64,000 nucleotides of DNA from Streptomyces sp. NBRC 109706 (GTDB lineage: Bacteria > Actinomycetota > Actinomycetes > Streptomycetales > Streptomycetaceae), in the NCBI RefSeq assembly GCF_000974485.1, contig NZ_BBOM01000009.1:1-64000 (forward strand), given 5' to 3'. The notes beneath the pieces were generated by a model, which saw only the letters and a program-made list of their open reading frames with translations, made no database searches and was not told the DNA's origin. Shown piece by piece: positions 42,317 to 51,326 of this stretch. How positions within the stretch are numbered: position 1 is the first letter of the stretch; every line of letters begins with the position of its first letter. Made by a program: the position numbers and the translations under genes.

Positions 42317-42954
42317 GCGCGGCACCCCCCGACGACACCCGCGCCCCGCTGCCGTCCCCGCTGGAGGCCGTTCCCGAACTGCGGGCGGCGGCACGGTGGT
42401 TGATCGCCGCCTTCGGCGCGGTGGGCGCCGCGCTGATCGGCGGCGGCCCTTTGGTCGCGGTGAGCAGGATCGACGGGGCGCGCGACGCGCTGATCGCCGG
42501 GGCGGCGCTGCTGGTGGCGCTCACCGGGGTGACCGTCGCGATCTGGCATATCAGTCGGGTGCTGGTGCCCCCGATCACCACCACGGCGACGCTGGCCGAT
42601 CCGGCACTCCGCCCGCTGCGGGAGCTGATCGACGCCGCTCCCGCCGACTTCCTCGGCTCCGCCGCCGAGAGCGTGGCCGATCTGCTGCGCCACCGCGCCA
42701 TCGCCGCGAACATCCACCGTGCCCTGCTCGCCGAGGCCGACCCGCGCCGCCGCGAACAGCTCGACCATCATCTCCTGCGCGCCCGCGCGAACATCGCCAG
42801 AACCGATCCCCATATCCGGTGGCTGCTGGCCATGGCCCATGTCTGGCAGATCAGAGCCACGTTCCACGCGGCGCGCCGCTGGTGCCTGCTGTCCGTCGCA
42901 CTGGTCGCCGCCGGCGCGGTGGCCTTCCTCACCGTCGCGGGCCAACCCGCCTGA
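42313..42954 (+). CDS. Predicted membrane protein of the CHAT operon
   Basis: A 213-residue protein. Two hydrophobic helices lie near residues 28-53 and 57-82 and a third at ~187-208, with a charged helical segment between them (AESVADLLRHRAIAANIHRALLAEADPRRR). The topology resembles membrane effectors or anchors of defence operons. GTG start overlaps the 49-aa gene's stop. No enzyme motif is seen. Confidence 0.75.
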   Translation: MSAAPPDDTRAPLPSPLEAVPELRAAARWLIAAFGAVGAALIGGGPLVAVSRIDGARDALIAGAALLVALTGVTVAIWHISRVLVPPITTTATLADPALRPLRELIDAAPADFLGSAAESVADLLRHRAIAANIHRALLAEADPRRREQLDHHLLRARANIARTDPHIRWLLAMAHVWQIRATFHAARRWCLLSVALVAAGAVAFLTVAGQPA

Positions 42955-42978
42955 GGCGACGACGGCCCGGCCGGGGCG

Positions 42979-43830
42979 CTACGAGGACGAGGTCGGGGCC
43001 GCCGGACGGGTGGCGGCGGCAGCGGCGGTCGCGGTGGGGAGGGGGTCGGTGACCTGGCGGCCGAGGACTGCGGCGAGGTCCGGGCCGGTGGCGTGCAGGA
43101 ATCCGTGGCGGATGGCGGTCGCGATCGAGGCGAGCATGGGCGGCTGGAACGGCAGCAGGCCCGGCGTCTCTTCGAGGAGCCGGCGCCGGTACTCGTCCAG
43201 GCCGATCGTCAGATGCGGAACCCCGAGCCGGTCGGCCACCCGCCGCGCCGTGATCGGCGTGCCGGTCAGCTCGTGGGTGCGCCCGACGTGGGGCGTCGGA
43301 TCCGCCGCGACGATCGCCGCGGCCTCGGCGAGGTCCGCACGGGTGACGGCGGCCAGGGCGCCGTCACCGAACGCGGACTCCACCACCGGGCCGGCGTTGT
43401 CGGACGACCACCACAGCAGACCGCCGAAGAGCTCGGCGTACAGGCCGTTGCGCAGGATCGTCCAGGGCAGACCGCAGGCGCGCACCAGCCGTTCGGTCGC
43501 GCGGTGCGCCAACGCGAAGGCGAGATGGTCGCCGGCGCCGATCAGGCTCGTATAGACGACATGCCGCACGCCGTCCCTGACCGCCGCGTCCAGAACGGCG
43601 GCGTGCCGCCCGATGACCCGGTCGTCCTCGGCATAGCCGGCGGAGACCAGCAGCAGGGTCGACACCCCGCGAAGGTCGATGCCCGCCGGGTCGTCGAAGT
43701 CGAGCCGCCGCATCCCCTCGCCCGGGGTGCGGCTGCCACCCGTCGCGTTGGCGCCACGGGCGCGCAGGGCCGCGAGGGTGGCCGAGCCGAGGTTCCCGTT
43801 CGCTCCGGTCACCAGGATCATGTCAGTCAC
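42979..43830 (-). CDS. NmrA-like NAD(P)-binding oxidoreductase
   Basis: A 283-residue atypical SDR. It has TGANGNLG near the N-terminus, VVYTSLIGAGDH in the catalytic strand region and a C-terminal Ala-rich tail. Similar proteins are NAD(P)H:quinone oxidoreductases or redox sensors. GTG at 43830 with GGAAG just upstream; ATG 43821 is an alternative. Divergent from the HxlR regulator at 43908, the usual arrangement for a regulator with its target. Confidence 0.88.
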   Translation of the reverse strand: MTDMILVTGANGNLGSATLAALRARGANATGGSRTPGEGMRRLDFDDPAGIDLRGVSTLLLVSAGYAEDDRVIGRHAAVLDAAVRDGVRHVVYTSLIGAGDHLAFALAHRATERLVRACGLPWTILRNGLYAELFGGLLWWSSDNAGPVVESAFGDGALAAVTRADLAEAAAIVAADPTPHVGRTHELTGTPITARRVADRLGVPHLTIGLDEYRRRLLEETPGLLPFQPPMLASIATAIRHGFLHATGPDLAAVLGRQVTDPLPTATAAAAATRPAAPTSSS

Positions 43831-43907
43831 GTCTTCCGTAATGGTTCTCTTCGGTCGCTACGGTTGATCCTGATCCGCCCGCACATCGGTCACAAGGAGG
43901 CATTTTG

Positions 43908-44330
43908 ATGTCACCCACGCACACCGAGGTAACCACCGCGCCCGCCGAACTCGATCCCTGTGGGCGGGAGGATCACCCGGACTGTGGGATCCGCGACGTC
44001 CTGGACCGCATCGGCGACAGGTGGTCCGTCCTGGTGGTCGTCGAACTCGCCGGCGGGCCACGCCGGTTCCGGGAGCTGCAACGCGCGATCGACGGCATCT
44101 CCCAGCGGATGCTCACCCTCACCGTGCGCCGGCTGGAACGGGACGGACTCGTCCTGCGCACCGTGTACCCGACCGTCCCGGCCCAGGTCGACTACCGCCT
44201 GACCGAGACCGGGGCCGGCCTGACCCACCTGGTCAAGGCCCTCGCCGACTGGTCCCTCGGCCACCGCGCCGTCATCGCCGAGGCACGGCGGCGGTATGAC
44301 ACGGCCCACCCCGGCCATGACATCAGATGA
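43908..44330 (+). CDS. HxlR-family winged-helix regulator
   Basis: A 140-residue protein with the HxlR core: CGIRDVLDRIGDRWSVLVV (the conserved Cys and GDRW), FRELQRAIDGISQRMLTLTVRRLERDG and a C-terminal amphipathic helix. AAGGAGG lies 7 nt before the ATG. The 77-nt divergent gap to the NmrA-like gene should hold its operator. An inverted CCGTA/TACGG pair with an 18-nt spacer (43836-43863) lies there and is a candidate site. Confidence 0.9.
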   Translation: MSPTHTEVTTAPAELDPCGREDHPDCGIRDVLDRIGDRWSVLVVVELAGGPRRFRELQRAIDGISQRMLTLTVRRLERDGLVLRTVYPTVPAQVDYRLTETGAGLTHLVKALADWSLGHRAVIAEARRRYDTAHPGHDIR

Positions 44331-44340
44331 CCGGGCCCAG

Positions 44341-45267
44341 TCACGCAGGAGATGCCGCTTCGGCCGCCTTGACCAGCGGCGCGTCCCGGACGAAGGGCCG
44401 GAACCCCACGCCGTAGTACAGCTCGCGCGCGGCGGGATGGCCCGGCGCGCCCAGGCAGGCCACCGTCGCATGGATCGCCCCGGCCGCCCTCGCCCGCCGC
44501 ATCCCGTGCAGCATCATCGCCCTGGCCAACCCCCGACGCCGATAGTCCACGTGCGTCCCGAGCGGTTCGAACTCGACGGTGCTGTTCGCCTCGTCGAACC
44601 ACATGATCGCGGAGGCCGCCATCGTGCCGTCCGGCGCCTCCACCAGAAGGTGCAGATCGCCCCGGTAGGGGGCGCTGGCCCGGACGCCCAGATAGTCCTC
44701 CAGCGTGTAGGTCGACCGGGCCCAGGCGTCCACATGGGCCCGGACCACGGCCTCGGGGCCCACCTCGTCGGCGTCGCGGAACCGGAACCCGTCCGGCAGT
44801 GCCGGCTCCTCCAGCTCGTCGAGGTCCCGTTCGTTCATCTGCGTCCAGTCCCCTGCGTCGCCGAGGGAGCCCTCGTCCTCCCGATAGCCGTGCGCGGCCC
44901 ACCGTTCGAGGCCGAACCTGTCCGAGGCGCAGGGCACCACCGTGCGTTCGACGTTCCCCGCCGTGCGGTCGTACCAGTCGATCACCTCGTCGACCAGCCC
45001 GGCGTGGTCGGGGTGCACCTGGTACCCCAGACAGGCTCCGTCCCGCTGCGGCCGGAACCAGCCCCATGCCACCAACTCGCTGCCGTCGAACCATAGTTGG
45101 CAGGTCCAGCCCGCGCCCCTGGTGGCGCGTCCCCGCCCCCAGTTCCAGGCCAGTTCGCCGACCGACGCGTCGGCGTTCACCAGATCGGGACGCACCGCGG
45201 TGACGCGCCGCGCCAGCCCCTGCATCAGCTCTATGTCCTCGGCGGTGAGAAGCCGCAAGTTCGCCAT
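44341..45267 (-). CDS. GNAT-family N-acetyltransferase
   Basis: A 308-residue protein with two GNAT-like halves. The C-terminal half has the acetyl-CoA motif VDYRRRGLARAMMLHGMRRA (~238-257), and the N-terminal half is a degenerate copy (GYQVHPDHAGLVDEVIDWY). Substrate unknown. Its stop is 10 nt from the HxlR stop (convergent). No clear RBS before the ATG. Confidence 0.85.
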   Translation of the reverse strand: MANLRLLTAEDIELMQGLARRVTAVRPDLVNADASVGELAWNWGRGRATRGAGWTCQLWFDGSELVAWGWFRPQRDGACLGYQVHPDHAGLVDEVIDWYDRTAGNVERTVVPCASDRFGLERWAAHGYREDEGSLGDAGDWTQMNERDLDELEEPALPDGFRFRDADEVGPEAVVRAHVDAWARSTYTLEDYLGVRASAPYRGDLHLLVEAPDGTMAASAIMWFDEANSTVEFEPLGTHVDYRRRGLARAMMLHGMRRARAAGAIHATVACLGAPGHPAARELYYGVGFRPFVRDAPLVKAAEAASPA

Positions 45268-45417
45268 GGTGCGCCACTGTGTCAGGACCCCGGAACCCCG
45301 TCGAACAGATTTCCGTCGCCGCTCGGCGGCGGGGGCGCTCCCCCCGCGTAACTCCCCTGCCCGGAGGGCATTTAGCCGGTGCGGGGGGACGAACCGACCG
45401 AGCAGAACGGGACAACG

Positions 45418-46626
45418 ATGTCGCGGGACGACGAGTACTCGGAGAGCCTTGAGGAGTTCCTGGCGAGGATCGCCAGGTGGTACGAGACCGACCACGAGGG
45501 CTTCCGGACCCTCTATGACGCGGCCGTCGCCCATGTGGTGCCGATGCCCGCCGATACGCCCGACGAGGTGCGTTGCGACTGGAAAAACCGCAATATCCGC
45601 TTTCTCTGCGACTTCTTCCGCGAGTGGTACCACTGGGAGTCGAGCCCCAACAACGGATTGAACTACATCGAGAAATTCAGCTGGCTCAACTACGAGAACG
45701 ACTACGGCATGGTCTTTGTGACCCGCGGCCCCGGCTACCGCATGACGGCCGACTTCACCAACCTCCAGGGCCGTTGGATGGACTCACCGGAGTCCAAGGA
45801 ACTCATCAAGAAATGGGTGACCGAGCTGGGGCCCAAGCGGATGGCCGACTACCGCATCGAGGACTGGCCCAACTTCAACGCCTTCTTCACCCGCGAACTT
45901 GTCGACGGCGCCCGGCCGATCGACGCCAAGGACGACAACAGCGTGGTCGTCGCCTCCGCCGACTGCGTCATCAACATGATCGTGGACGAACTGACCGACA
46001 CCACGCCCATCCCGGTCAAGACCGTCACCATGAACATCCGTCAACTGCTCGCCGACTCCCCGTACACCAACCGCTTTCTCGGCGGCACCGCGGTGTCCTG
46101 CGTCCTGCTGCCCGACAGCTACCACTGGTACCACGCGCCGGTCGGCGGTGAGGTGGTGGAATCCCGCGACGATATCGGCGGCCAGTACTACGGCATGCGG
46201 AACTTCCCGGAACTCCTCAACAGGGGAAACGTCGGATACGGCTACGACTACTCGCTGTTCAGTAATTTCCGGCGGGGCTATGTCATCATTCGCACGCGCT
46301 ACCAGGACGCACAGGGCGACCCTGACGGCGAGGGCTATGTGGGCCTGGTGCCGGTCGGGCTCAACTCCATCGGTTCGGTGAACTTCGTGGAGAAGTTCAG
46401 GCGCGGCGCCTCGTCGACACCGGTTCCGGTGGAGAAGGGCGAGAAGGTCGGCAACTTCCAGTACGGCGGATCGCTCAACATCCTGCTCTTCGAGCCCGGC
46501 CGCTTTCCCGCGCTCCAACTCCTCCAGGGGCAACGCATCGGCGTCCTGGAACAACTCGCCCGCACCGCGAAGCTGTTCACCGGCCCCTACCACTCCCACT
46601 CCCCGCACCGCCCCCTCGCGCCCTGA
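45418..46626 (+). CDS. Phosphatidylserine decarboxylase-family protein
   Basis: A 402-residue protein with an N-terminal PSDC-associated domain (NLQGRWMDSPESKELIKKW, ~120) and a C-terminal PSD domain. The autoprocessing motif is GGS in FQYGGSLNILLFEPG (~345-359), where cleavage before Ser creates the pyruvoyl cofactor. The family decarboxylates phosphatidylserine, but members with this N-terminal domain include free-amino-acid decarboxylases (for example fungal tryptophan decarboxylase), so the substrate is open. No phosphatidylserine synthase gene is adjacent. The ATG at 45418 is chosen; GTG 45379 with GGAGG upstream is an alternative. Confidence 0.85.
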   Translation: MSRDDEYSESLEEFLARIARWYETDHEGFRTLYDAAVAHVVPMPADTPDEVRCDWKNRNIRFLCDFFREWYHWESSPNNGLNYIEKFSWLNYENDYGMVFVTRGPGYRMTADFTNLQGRWMDSPESKELIKKWVTELGPKRMADYRIEDWPNFNAFFTRELVDGARPIDAKDDNSVVVASADCVINMIVDELTDTTPIPVKTVTMNIRQLLADSPYTNRFLGGTAVSCVLLPDSYHWYHAPVGGEVVESRDDIGGQYYGMRNFPELLNRGNVGYGYDYSLFSNFRRGYVIIRTRYQDAQGDPDGEGYVGLVPVGLNSIGSVNFVEKFRRGASSTPVPVEKGEKVGNFQYGGSLNILLFEPGRFPALQLLQGQRIGVLEQLARTAKLFTGPYHSHSPHRPLAP

Positions 46627-46632
46627 CCCCTC

Positions 46633-47343
46633 CTAGCCGGGCGGAGTGACGCCTCCGGGCGGGGCCGCGACGATGCCGGCCAGGATGAGGTCGACGCCGG
46701 CGAGGAACTGCTCCCGGTCGTCATGCTCGGGCAGCCGCGCCGCCACCCGGTGCACAAACGGGTACCGCGCCGGGTCGAGCCGCCGCCACTCCTCGGCCAC
46801 GGCACCGAGGAGGGCACCTCGATCGGTCCCGTGGGCGAACCGACGGGCGTTCGCGGCATTCTGCCCGGCGACCCCGAGGGTGTAGTTCACCAGCGCGGAA
46901 ACGGAGTCGAACCACGCCCGTTCGGGAACGCCGAGCGCCTGCAGCTGGCCGCCGATGCCCTCGAAGATCTGGGGCATCGCGGCCAGCCACGGCACCCGGG
47001 AGAGCTGGGCCCCCACCCAGGGGTGGGCGTCGATCGCGTCGAACACCCCCAGCGCGATGGCCCGGATCGCCTCGCGCGGCTCCGCGTCCTCGCCCACGTC
47101 CGTCACCACCCGGGCGATGACGTCATTGGTCGCCGCCGCGAGCAGATCGTCCTTGTTGGCGACATGCCAGTAGATCGCGCCGCTCCCCGTGGCCAGACGA
47201 GCGGCGAGCGCACGGAAGGTGAGGGCGCGTTCACCCTCGGTGTCCAGAATCCCGATCGCGGCATCGACGATCCGCCGCTTGGAGAGCGCGTCCGTGCGGC
47301 GCTCGGCCCGTTCCCGTTCGGCTCGCTGCGACCTGGTCGCCAT
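46633..47343 (-). CDS. TetR-family repressor
   Basis: A 236-residue regulator. The N-terminal HTH reads RIVDAAIGILDTEGERALTFRALAARLATGSGAIYWHVANKDDLLAAA, followed by a TetR_C-like ligand domain. Divergent from the FAD monooxygenase at 47434, with two operator palindromes between them. Probably represses both genes and responds to an aromatic or polyketide-like ligand (inference from the monooxygenase partner). Confidence 0.92.
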   Translation of the reverse strand: MATRSQRAERERAERRTDALSKRRIVDAAIGILDTEGERALTFRALAARLATGSGAIYWHVANKDDLLAAATNDVIARVVTDVGEDAEPREAIRAIALGVFDAIDAHPWVGAQLSRVPWLAAMPQIFEGIGGQLQALGVPERAWFDSVSALVNYTLGVAGQNAANARRFAHGTDRGALLGAVAEEWRRLDPARYPFVHRVAARLPEHDDREQFLAGVDLILAGIVAAPPGGVTPPG

Positions 47344-47363
47344 GGACAGAAGTTTGACATGAC

Positions 47364-47405
47364 TGGAACGCCGTTCCAAGCTGGAGCGGGTGGAACAACG
47401 TTCCA
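47364..47405. promoter_or_regulatory. Tandem TetR operators
   Basis: Two 15-bp palindromic boxes, TGGAACGCCGTTCCA (47364-47378) and TGGAACAACGTTCCA (47391-47405), share TGGAACnnCGTTCCA and are 27 bp apart in the 90-nt gap between the TetR and monooxygenase starts. Confidence 0.85.
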
Positions 47406-47433
47406 TTCTTCCGTCGACCGAAGGAGAACCACC

Positions 47434-48570
47434 ATGACCACCACCCCCATCGCGATCATCGGCGCCGGCCTGGGCGGCCTCACCCTCGCCCGCGTCCTGC
47501 ATGTCCACGGCATCCCCGCGACGGTCTACGAGGCCGATCCGTCGGCCGCGTCCCGCGCCCAGGGCGGCCAGCTCGACATCCACCCGGAGGACGGTCAGCG
47601 CGCCCTCGCCGACGCCGGCCTCACCGACCAGTTCCGCGCGATCATCCACCAGGGCGCCGAGGCGGTGCGCGTCCTCGCCCCGGACGGCGCGCCGCTGCTC
47701 CACGTCCCCGACGACGGCAGGGCCACCCGCCCCGAGGTGCTCCGCGGCGACCTGCGACGCGTCCTGCTCGACTCACTCCCCGAGGGAACGGTCCGCTGGG
47801 GGCACAAGATCACCGATGTCCACCCCGTCGGCGACGGCCGGCACCGGCTGAGCTTCGCCGACGGCTCGACCACGACCACCGGCCTCCTCGTCGGCGCCGA
47901 CGGCGCTTGGTCACGGGTCAGGCCGCTGCTGTCGGACGCCAGGCCCGGCTATGTCGGCACCACATTCGTCGAGACCTATCTCCATGACGTCGACGCGCGA
48001 CACCCGGCGACGGCCAGGGCGGTCGGCGAGGGCGCCATGTACGCGCTCACCCCGGGGAAGGGGATCGTCGCACACCGTGAGGCGGGGAGCGTCCTGCACA
48101 CCTATGTCGAACTGAACCGCCCCGCCGACTGGTTCAACGCCGACGCCACCTCCCTGACCAGGCGGATCGCGGCCGAGTTCGACGGGTGGGCCGCACCTCT
48201 CACCGCGCTGACCACCGAGGGCGAGACCGCCCCGGTCGCGCGCCGGATCCACACCCTCCCGGACGGACACCGTTGGGACCGGGTACCGGGCGCCACCCTC
48301 ATCGGCGACGCCGCCCACCTGATGCCGCCGTCCGGCGACGGCGCGAACCTGGCGATGTTCGACGGCGCCGAACTCGCCAAGGCCATCGTGGCCCACCCCG
48401 GCGACACCGAGGCGGCGCTCACCGCCTACGAGGAGGCGCTGTTCCCGCGCGGCGCCGCGTACTACGCGGACGCGCGCGACATGCTCGACATCTGCCTCGG
48501 CGACCGCGCGCCACACGCCCTCGTCGACCTCTTCCGCAACGCGGCGCAACCGACGCCGTCCCAGCCCTGA
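47434..48570 (+). CDS. FAD-dependent monooxygenase (TetX/aromatic hydroxylase type)
   Basis: A 378-residue flavin hydroxylase. FAD motif IAIIGAGLGGLTLARVL (~6), DG fingerprint LLVGADGAWSRVRPLL (~151) and the GD motif ATLIGDAAHLMPPSGDGANLAM (~288). It closely follows the layout of tetracycline-modifying TetX-like enzymes, but this subgroup is broad. AAGGAG lies 8 nt before the ATG. Divergent from and probably controlled by the TetR gene; likely a detoxification pair. Confidence 0.9.
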   Translation: MTTTPIAIIGAGLGGLTLARVLHVHGIPATVYEADPSAASRAQGGQLDIHPEDGQRALADAGLTDQFRAIIHQGAEAVRVLAPDGAPLLHVPDDGRATRPEVLRGDLRRVLLDSLPEGTVRWGHKITDVHPVGDGRHRLSFADGSTTTTGLLVGADGAWSRVRPLLSDARPGYVGTTFVETYLHDVDARHPATARAVGEGAMYALTPGKGIVAHREAGSVLHTYVELNRPADWFNADATSLTRRIAAEFDGWAAPLTALTTEGETAPVARRIHTLPDGHRWDRVPGATLIGDAAHLMPPSGDGANLAMFDGAELAKAIVAHPGDTEAALTAYEEALFPRGAAYYADARDMLDICLGDRAPHALVDLFRNAAQPTPSQP

Positions 48571-48765
48571 CCTGCCGGAAGACGGACAGCCGGGGGGCGT
48601 CGGGGCAGGTCACCTGCCGCTCCAAGGCCGGTCACCGACCGGTCGGGAACGGGATCAGGGAACCGATCAGGAATCGAGAAGCCGTGGTCACGAATCAGTC
48701 CTAACGTGATCTCCATGGCAAGCACCTCGCTCGCCCGACCCACTCCCCGCCGAGAGGAAACCGCC

Positions 48766-49251
48766 ATGCCGACCAGGAAGCCGTCCACCGAGAAGTCCGG
48801 CACGACCTCCGAGCTGTACGAGGGATTCACCGCCGAGGAGCGGGCCGCGATGAAGGAGCACGCGCGGGAACAGAAGAAGACGGCGGCGCGACGCGGTTCG
48901 TCCCGGGCGGAGAAGGAGGCAGCGGCGGAACGGGACGTACTCGCGAAGATCGCCGAGATGCCGGAGGCGGACCGGGCCCTCGCCGAACGCGTCCACGCCA
49001 TCGTCAGCACCGCGGCCCCCGGCCTCAAGGCCAAGCTCTGGTACGGGATGCCGGCCTACGCCAGAGACGGCAAGGTGGTCTGCCACTTCCAGGACGCCAA
49101 GAAGTTCAACACCCGCTATGCCACCCTCGGCTTCAGCGATCTGGCGGCACTCGACGACGGCACCATGTGGCCGGTCGCCTACGCCCTGCGGGAGCTGACC
49201 CCCGCCGACGAACAGCGCATCACCGCGCTCGTCAAGAAGGCGGCGGGCTGA
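48766..49251 (+). CDS. DUF1801-domain protein
   Basis: A 161-residue protein. A Lys/Glu-rich N-terminal half (EERAAMKEHAREQKKTAARRG) precedes a DUF1801/YdhG-like domain (KLWYGMPAYARDGKVVCHFQ, FNTRYATLGFSD). Function unknown in the family. ATG 48766 is chosen for GAGAGGA upstream; an in-frame ATG at 48706 lacks an RBS. Confidence 0.85.
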   Translation: MPTRKPSTEKSGTTSELYEGFTAEERAAMKEHAREQKKTAARRGSSRAEKEAAAERDVLAKIAEMPEADRALAERVHAIVSTAAPGLKAKLWYGMPAYARDGKVVCHFQDAKKFNTRYATLGFSDLAALDDGTMWPVAYALRELTPADEQRITALVKKAAG

Positions 49252-49307
49252 CGGCGGGGGCGGATAACCAGTTGCCGCTCGGGCCGGCGCTCCGCATCAT
49301 CCACACG

Positions 49308-49877
49308 GTGACCGACACACCCGAACGCTGGACCCAGGCAACCGTCTACCCCGACATGTGGGTGGATCCCGACAAGGACCCGCGCAACAGCGACGGAGCC
49401 GCCCCGGACGGCGAGTTGGCGACGCTCCAGGAGTTCCTGAGGGACTACCGCCACACGCTCCGGATGAAATGCGAGGGGCTTACCCCCGAACAACTGGCCC
49501 GCCGATCGGTACCCCCGTCGACCATGTCCCTGCTGGGACTGGTCCGCCATCTCGCCGAGGTGGAACGGGACTGGCGCAACTGGATCCTGCCGGACGACCC
49601 GGCGCCCCGGCTGTACGGGGGCAGGGACAGCGACTTCGACGGAGCCCTCGCGGAACCGGAGCTGGTGGAGAGCGCCTTCGCCGACCTGGCCCGCGAACAG
49701 GCCGCGACGGACGCCGCGTTGGCCGAACACCCGGACCCGGGCGCGCGCGTCGTCCACCACGGCACCGCCCCCGGAGCCGTCCGGGAGCTGTGGGTCCACC
49801 GCGTCGAAGAGTACGCACGCCACTGTGGGCACGCCGACCTGCTGCGCGAACGCATCGACGGACGAGTGGGCCAGTAG
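49308..49877 (+). CDS. DinB/DUF664-family protein (mycothiol-dependent transferase-like)
   Basis: A 189-residue four-helix protein. The first helix reads LQEFLRDYRHTLRMKCEGL, followed by STMSLLGLVRHLAEVERDWRNW (metal His) and LWVHRVEEYARHCGHADLLRERIDGRVGQ (second His pair). Such proteins are thiol-S-transferases in actinobacteria. GTG 49308 gives the family-like N-terminus (TDTPERWTQATVYPDMW), but no RBS is clear. Confidence 0.85.
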   Translation: MTDTPERWTQATVYPDMWVDPDKDPRNSDGAAPDGELATLQEFLRDYRHTLRMKCEGLTPEQLARRSVPPSTMSLLGLVRHLAEVERDWRNWILPDDPAPRLYGGRDSDFDGALAEPELVESAFADLAREQAATDAALAEHPDPGARVVHHGTAPGAVRELWVHRVEEYARHCGHADLLRERIDGRVGQ

Positions 49878-49958
49878 GCCCGAGCCGTCCGAATCGCACA
49901 CCGGTCGACCGGAACTGCCGATACTGAAGGTAGTTGCCCACTCGCTCAAGGAGAACCA

Positions 49959-50519
49959 TTGGCCTTCGCCGTCTCCCACGGCGACCTGGAAGCGGCCTTC
50001 GGCGCCGCCCACGTCACCACCATCCCACCGGACCGGCTCAACCCGGCGGTCACCCACCCGGACAGCCGCCGCTTTCTCGCGGAGGTGGGGCTCCCGACAG
50101 CGGACCGATTCCTCTACGCGCCACTGGAGTGCCTGACCTCCGGCCTGCCGAACGCCGTCGATTTCGACCCGGGGTTCGGCTATCTGGAGGTGCCGCCCAA
50201 GACCGTCGAGCACTGGGTCGGCCTCGGCTTCTGCCAGGCCCACCGCATCTTTCTGGACGGCGCCACCGGAATCGTCTGGCTGCTACCCGACGGCGAGTCG
50301 GAGGCATATGTTCTCAACACCCGTCTCGATCTCTTCGCGCGCTGCCTGTGCTCCGTACGGCGCCGCTGGGACGTCCTGGCGGGGCCCACCGACATCGACC
50401 TCCGAACGACGATCGTCGACGAACTGGCCGCTACTTTTGCAGCGTTGGACCCGGCGGCCATCAACTCTCCTGAGACCACCTGGCGCTACTGGGGCCTGTC
50501 CGACCTGGCGGACTACTGA
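49959..50519 (+). CDS. SUKH-4 family immunity protein, copy 1
   Basis: A 186-residue protein starting at TTG with AAGGAG 5 nt upstream. It contains IPPDRLNPAVTHPDSRRFL, HWVGLGFCQAHRIFLDGAT and VLNTRLDLFARCL, typical of SUKH-4 immunity proteins. About two thirds of positions match copy 2 at 53032. SUKH proteins protect against nuclease, deaminase and similar polymorphic toxins; the toxin pair 50599-52139 follows directly. Confidence 0.85.
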   Translation: MAFAVSHGDLEAAFGAAHVTTIPPDRLNPAVTHPDSRRFLAEVGLPTADRFLYAPLECLTSGLPNAVDFDPGFGYLEVPPKTVEHWVGLGFCQAHRIFLDGATGIVWLLPDGESEAYVLNTRLDLFARCLCSVRRRWDVLAGPTDIDLRTTIVDELAATFAALDPAAINSPETTWRYWGLSDLADY

Positions 50520-50598
50520 CAAATTTCGCTGACGTAACATCATCTGCACTCTGTGCCACGCTGGTTGGGGTTGAAATGGCGCACTTGGAGGGTTGCGA

Positions 50599-51324
50599 AT
50601 GTCGATCAATCTGCCCGGCTGGCTCGCTGAGGTCGTGGACTGGCTCGGCTTCAACTGGCCCGACATAGACGAGGACGAACTCCGCGAGGCGGCCGACGGG
50701 CTGCGCTCCTACGCCCAGGAGTGCGAGGACTCCCTCGACGCGACAACGGGCGTCGTCGGCAACGACCTTGAGCAGGTGTACCAGGCCCAGTCCTATGGCG
50801 CGCTCGCCGAGCTCTGGGGCCAGCAGTCGTCCAGCCACATGCGGGCCCTCATCGACGGCTGCCAGATATTAGCCGACGGCCTCGACGCCGCCGCCATAGC
50901 CGTCGAGGTCATGAAGGGCCGCTGCATCACCCAACTCGGCATAGCCGCCGGTCAGATGACCGCCGCGCTGGCCGCCTCCGCGGCCACCTTCGGACTGGCC
51001 TCCGGCACCGCCGTCGCGACCCAGCAGTTACAGCGACGGCTGATGAACGAGATAGTGCAACGCTTCGAGGAAGAGGCGATCGGCGCCCTGGTGGACGGCG
51101 TGATAGGCCCGGTGCAGGACCAGATACTCACGGCAGTGGAACGACTCGCATACGAGGAGGCCGCCGACATCGCGGCCGGTGAACCACTGCCGACACTGCA
51201 ACTGAGAACCGACGAGATGCGGGCCCTGGGAGGCACGATCCTGGGCCAGGCCGACGGAAACCTCACCTCCGGCGAACAGTTCGCCTCCCGGGTGTCGGGA
51301 CTGACCTTCGCCACCGGGGGCTGA
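50599..51324 (+). CDS. WXG100-like secretion/structural protein of a toxin locus
   Basis: A 241-residue helical protein. It opens MSINLPGWLAEVVDWLGFNW and continues with DEDELREAADGLRSYAQECED, then a long Ala-rich amphipathic middle (GMTAALAASAATFGLASG-like). These are features of the WXG-like N-terminal module that routes polymorphic toxins to type VII-type secretion in Streptomyces. Here it is a separate gene from the toxin tip (3-nt gap), a split arrangement. GGAGGG precedes the ATG. Confidence 0.75.
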   Translation: MSINLPGWLAEVVDWLGFNWPDIDEDELREAADGLRSYAQECEDSLDATTGVVGNDLEQVYQAQSYGALAELWGQQSSSHMRALIDGCQILADGLDAAAIAVEVMKGRCITQLGIAAGQMTAALAASAATFGLASGTAVATQQLQRRLMNEIVQRFEEEAIGALVDGVIGPVQDQILTAVERLAYEEAADIAAGEPLPTLQLRTDEMRALGGTILGQADGNLTSGEQFASRVSGLTFATGG

Positions 51325-51326
51325 GG

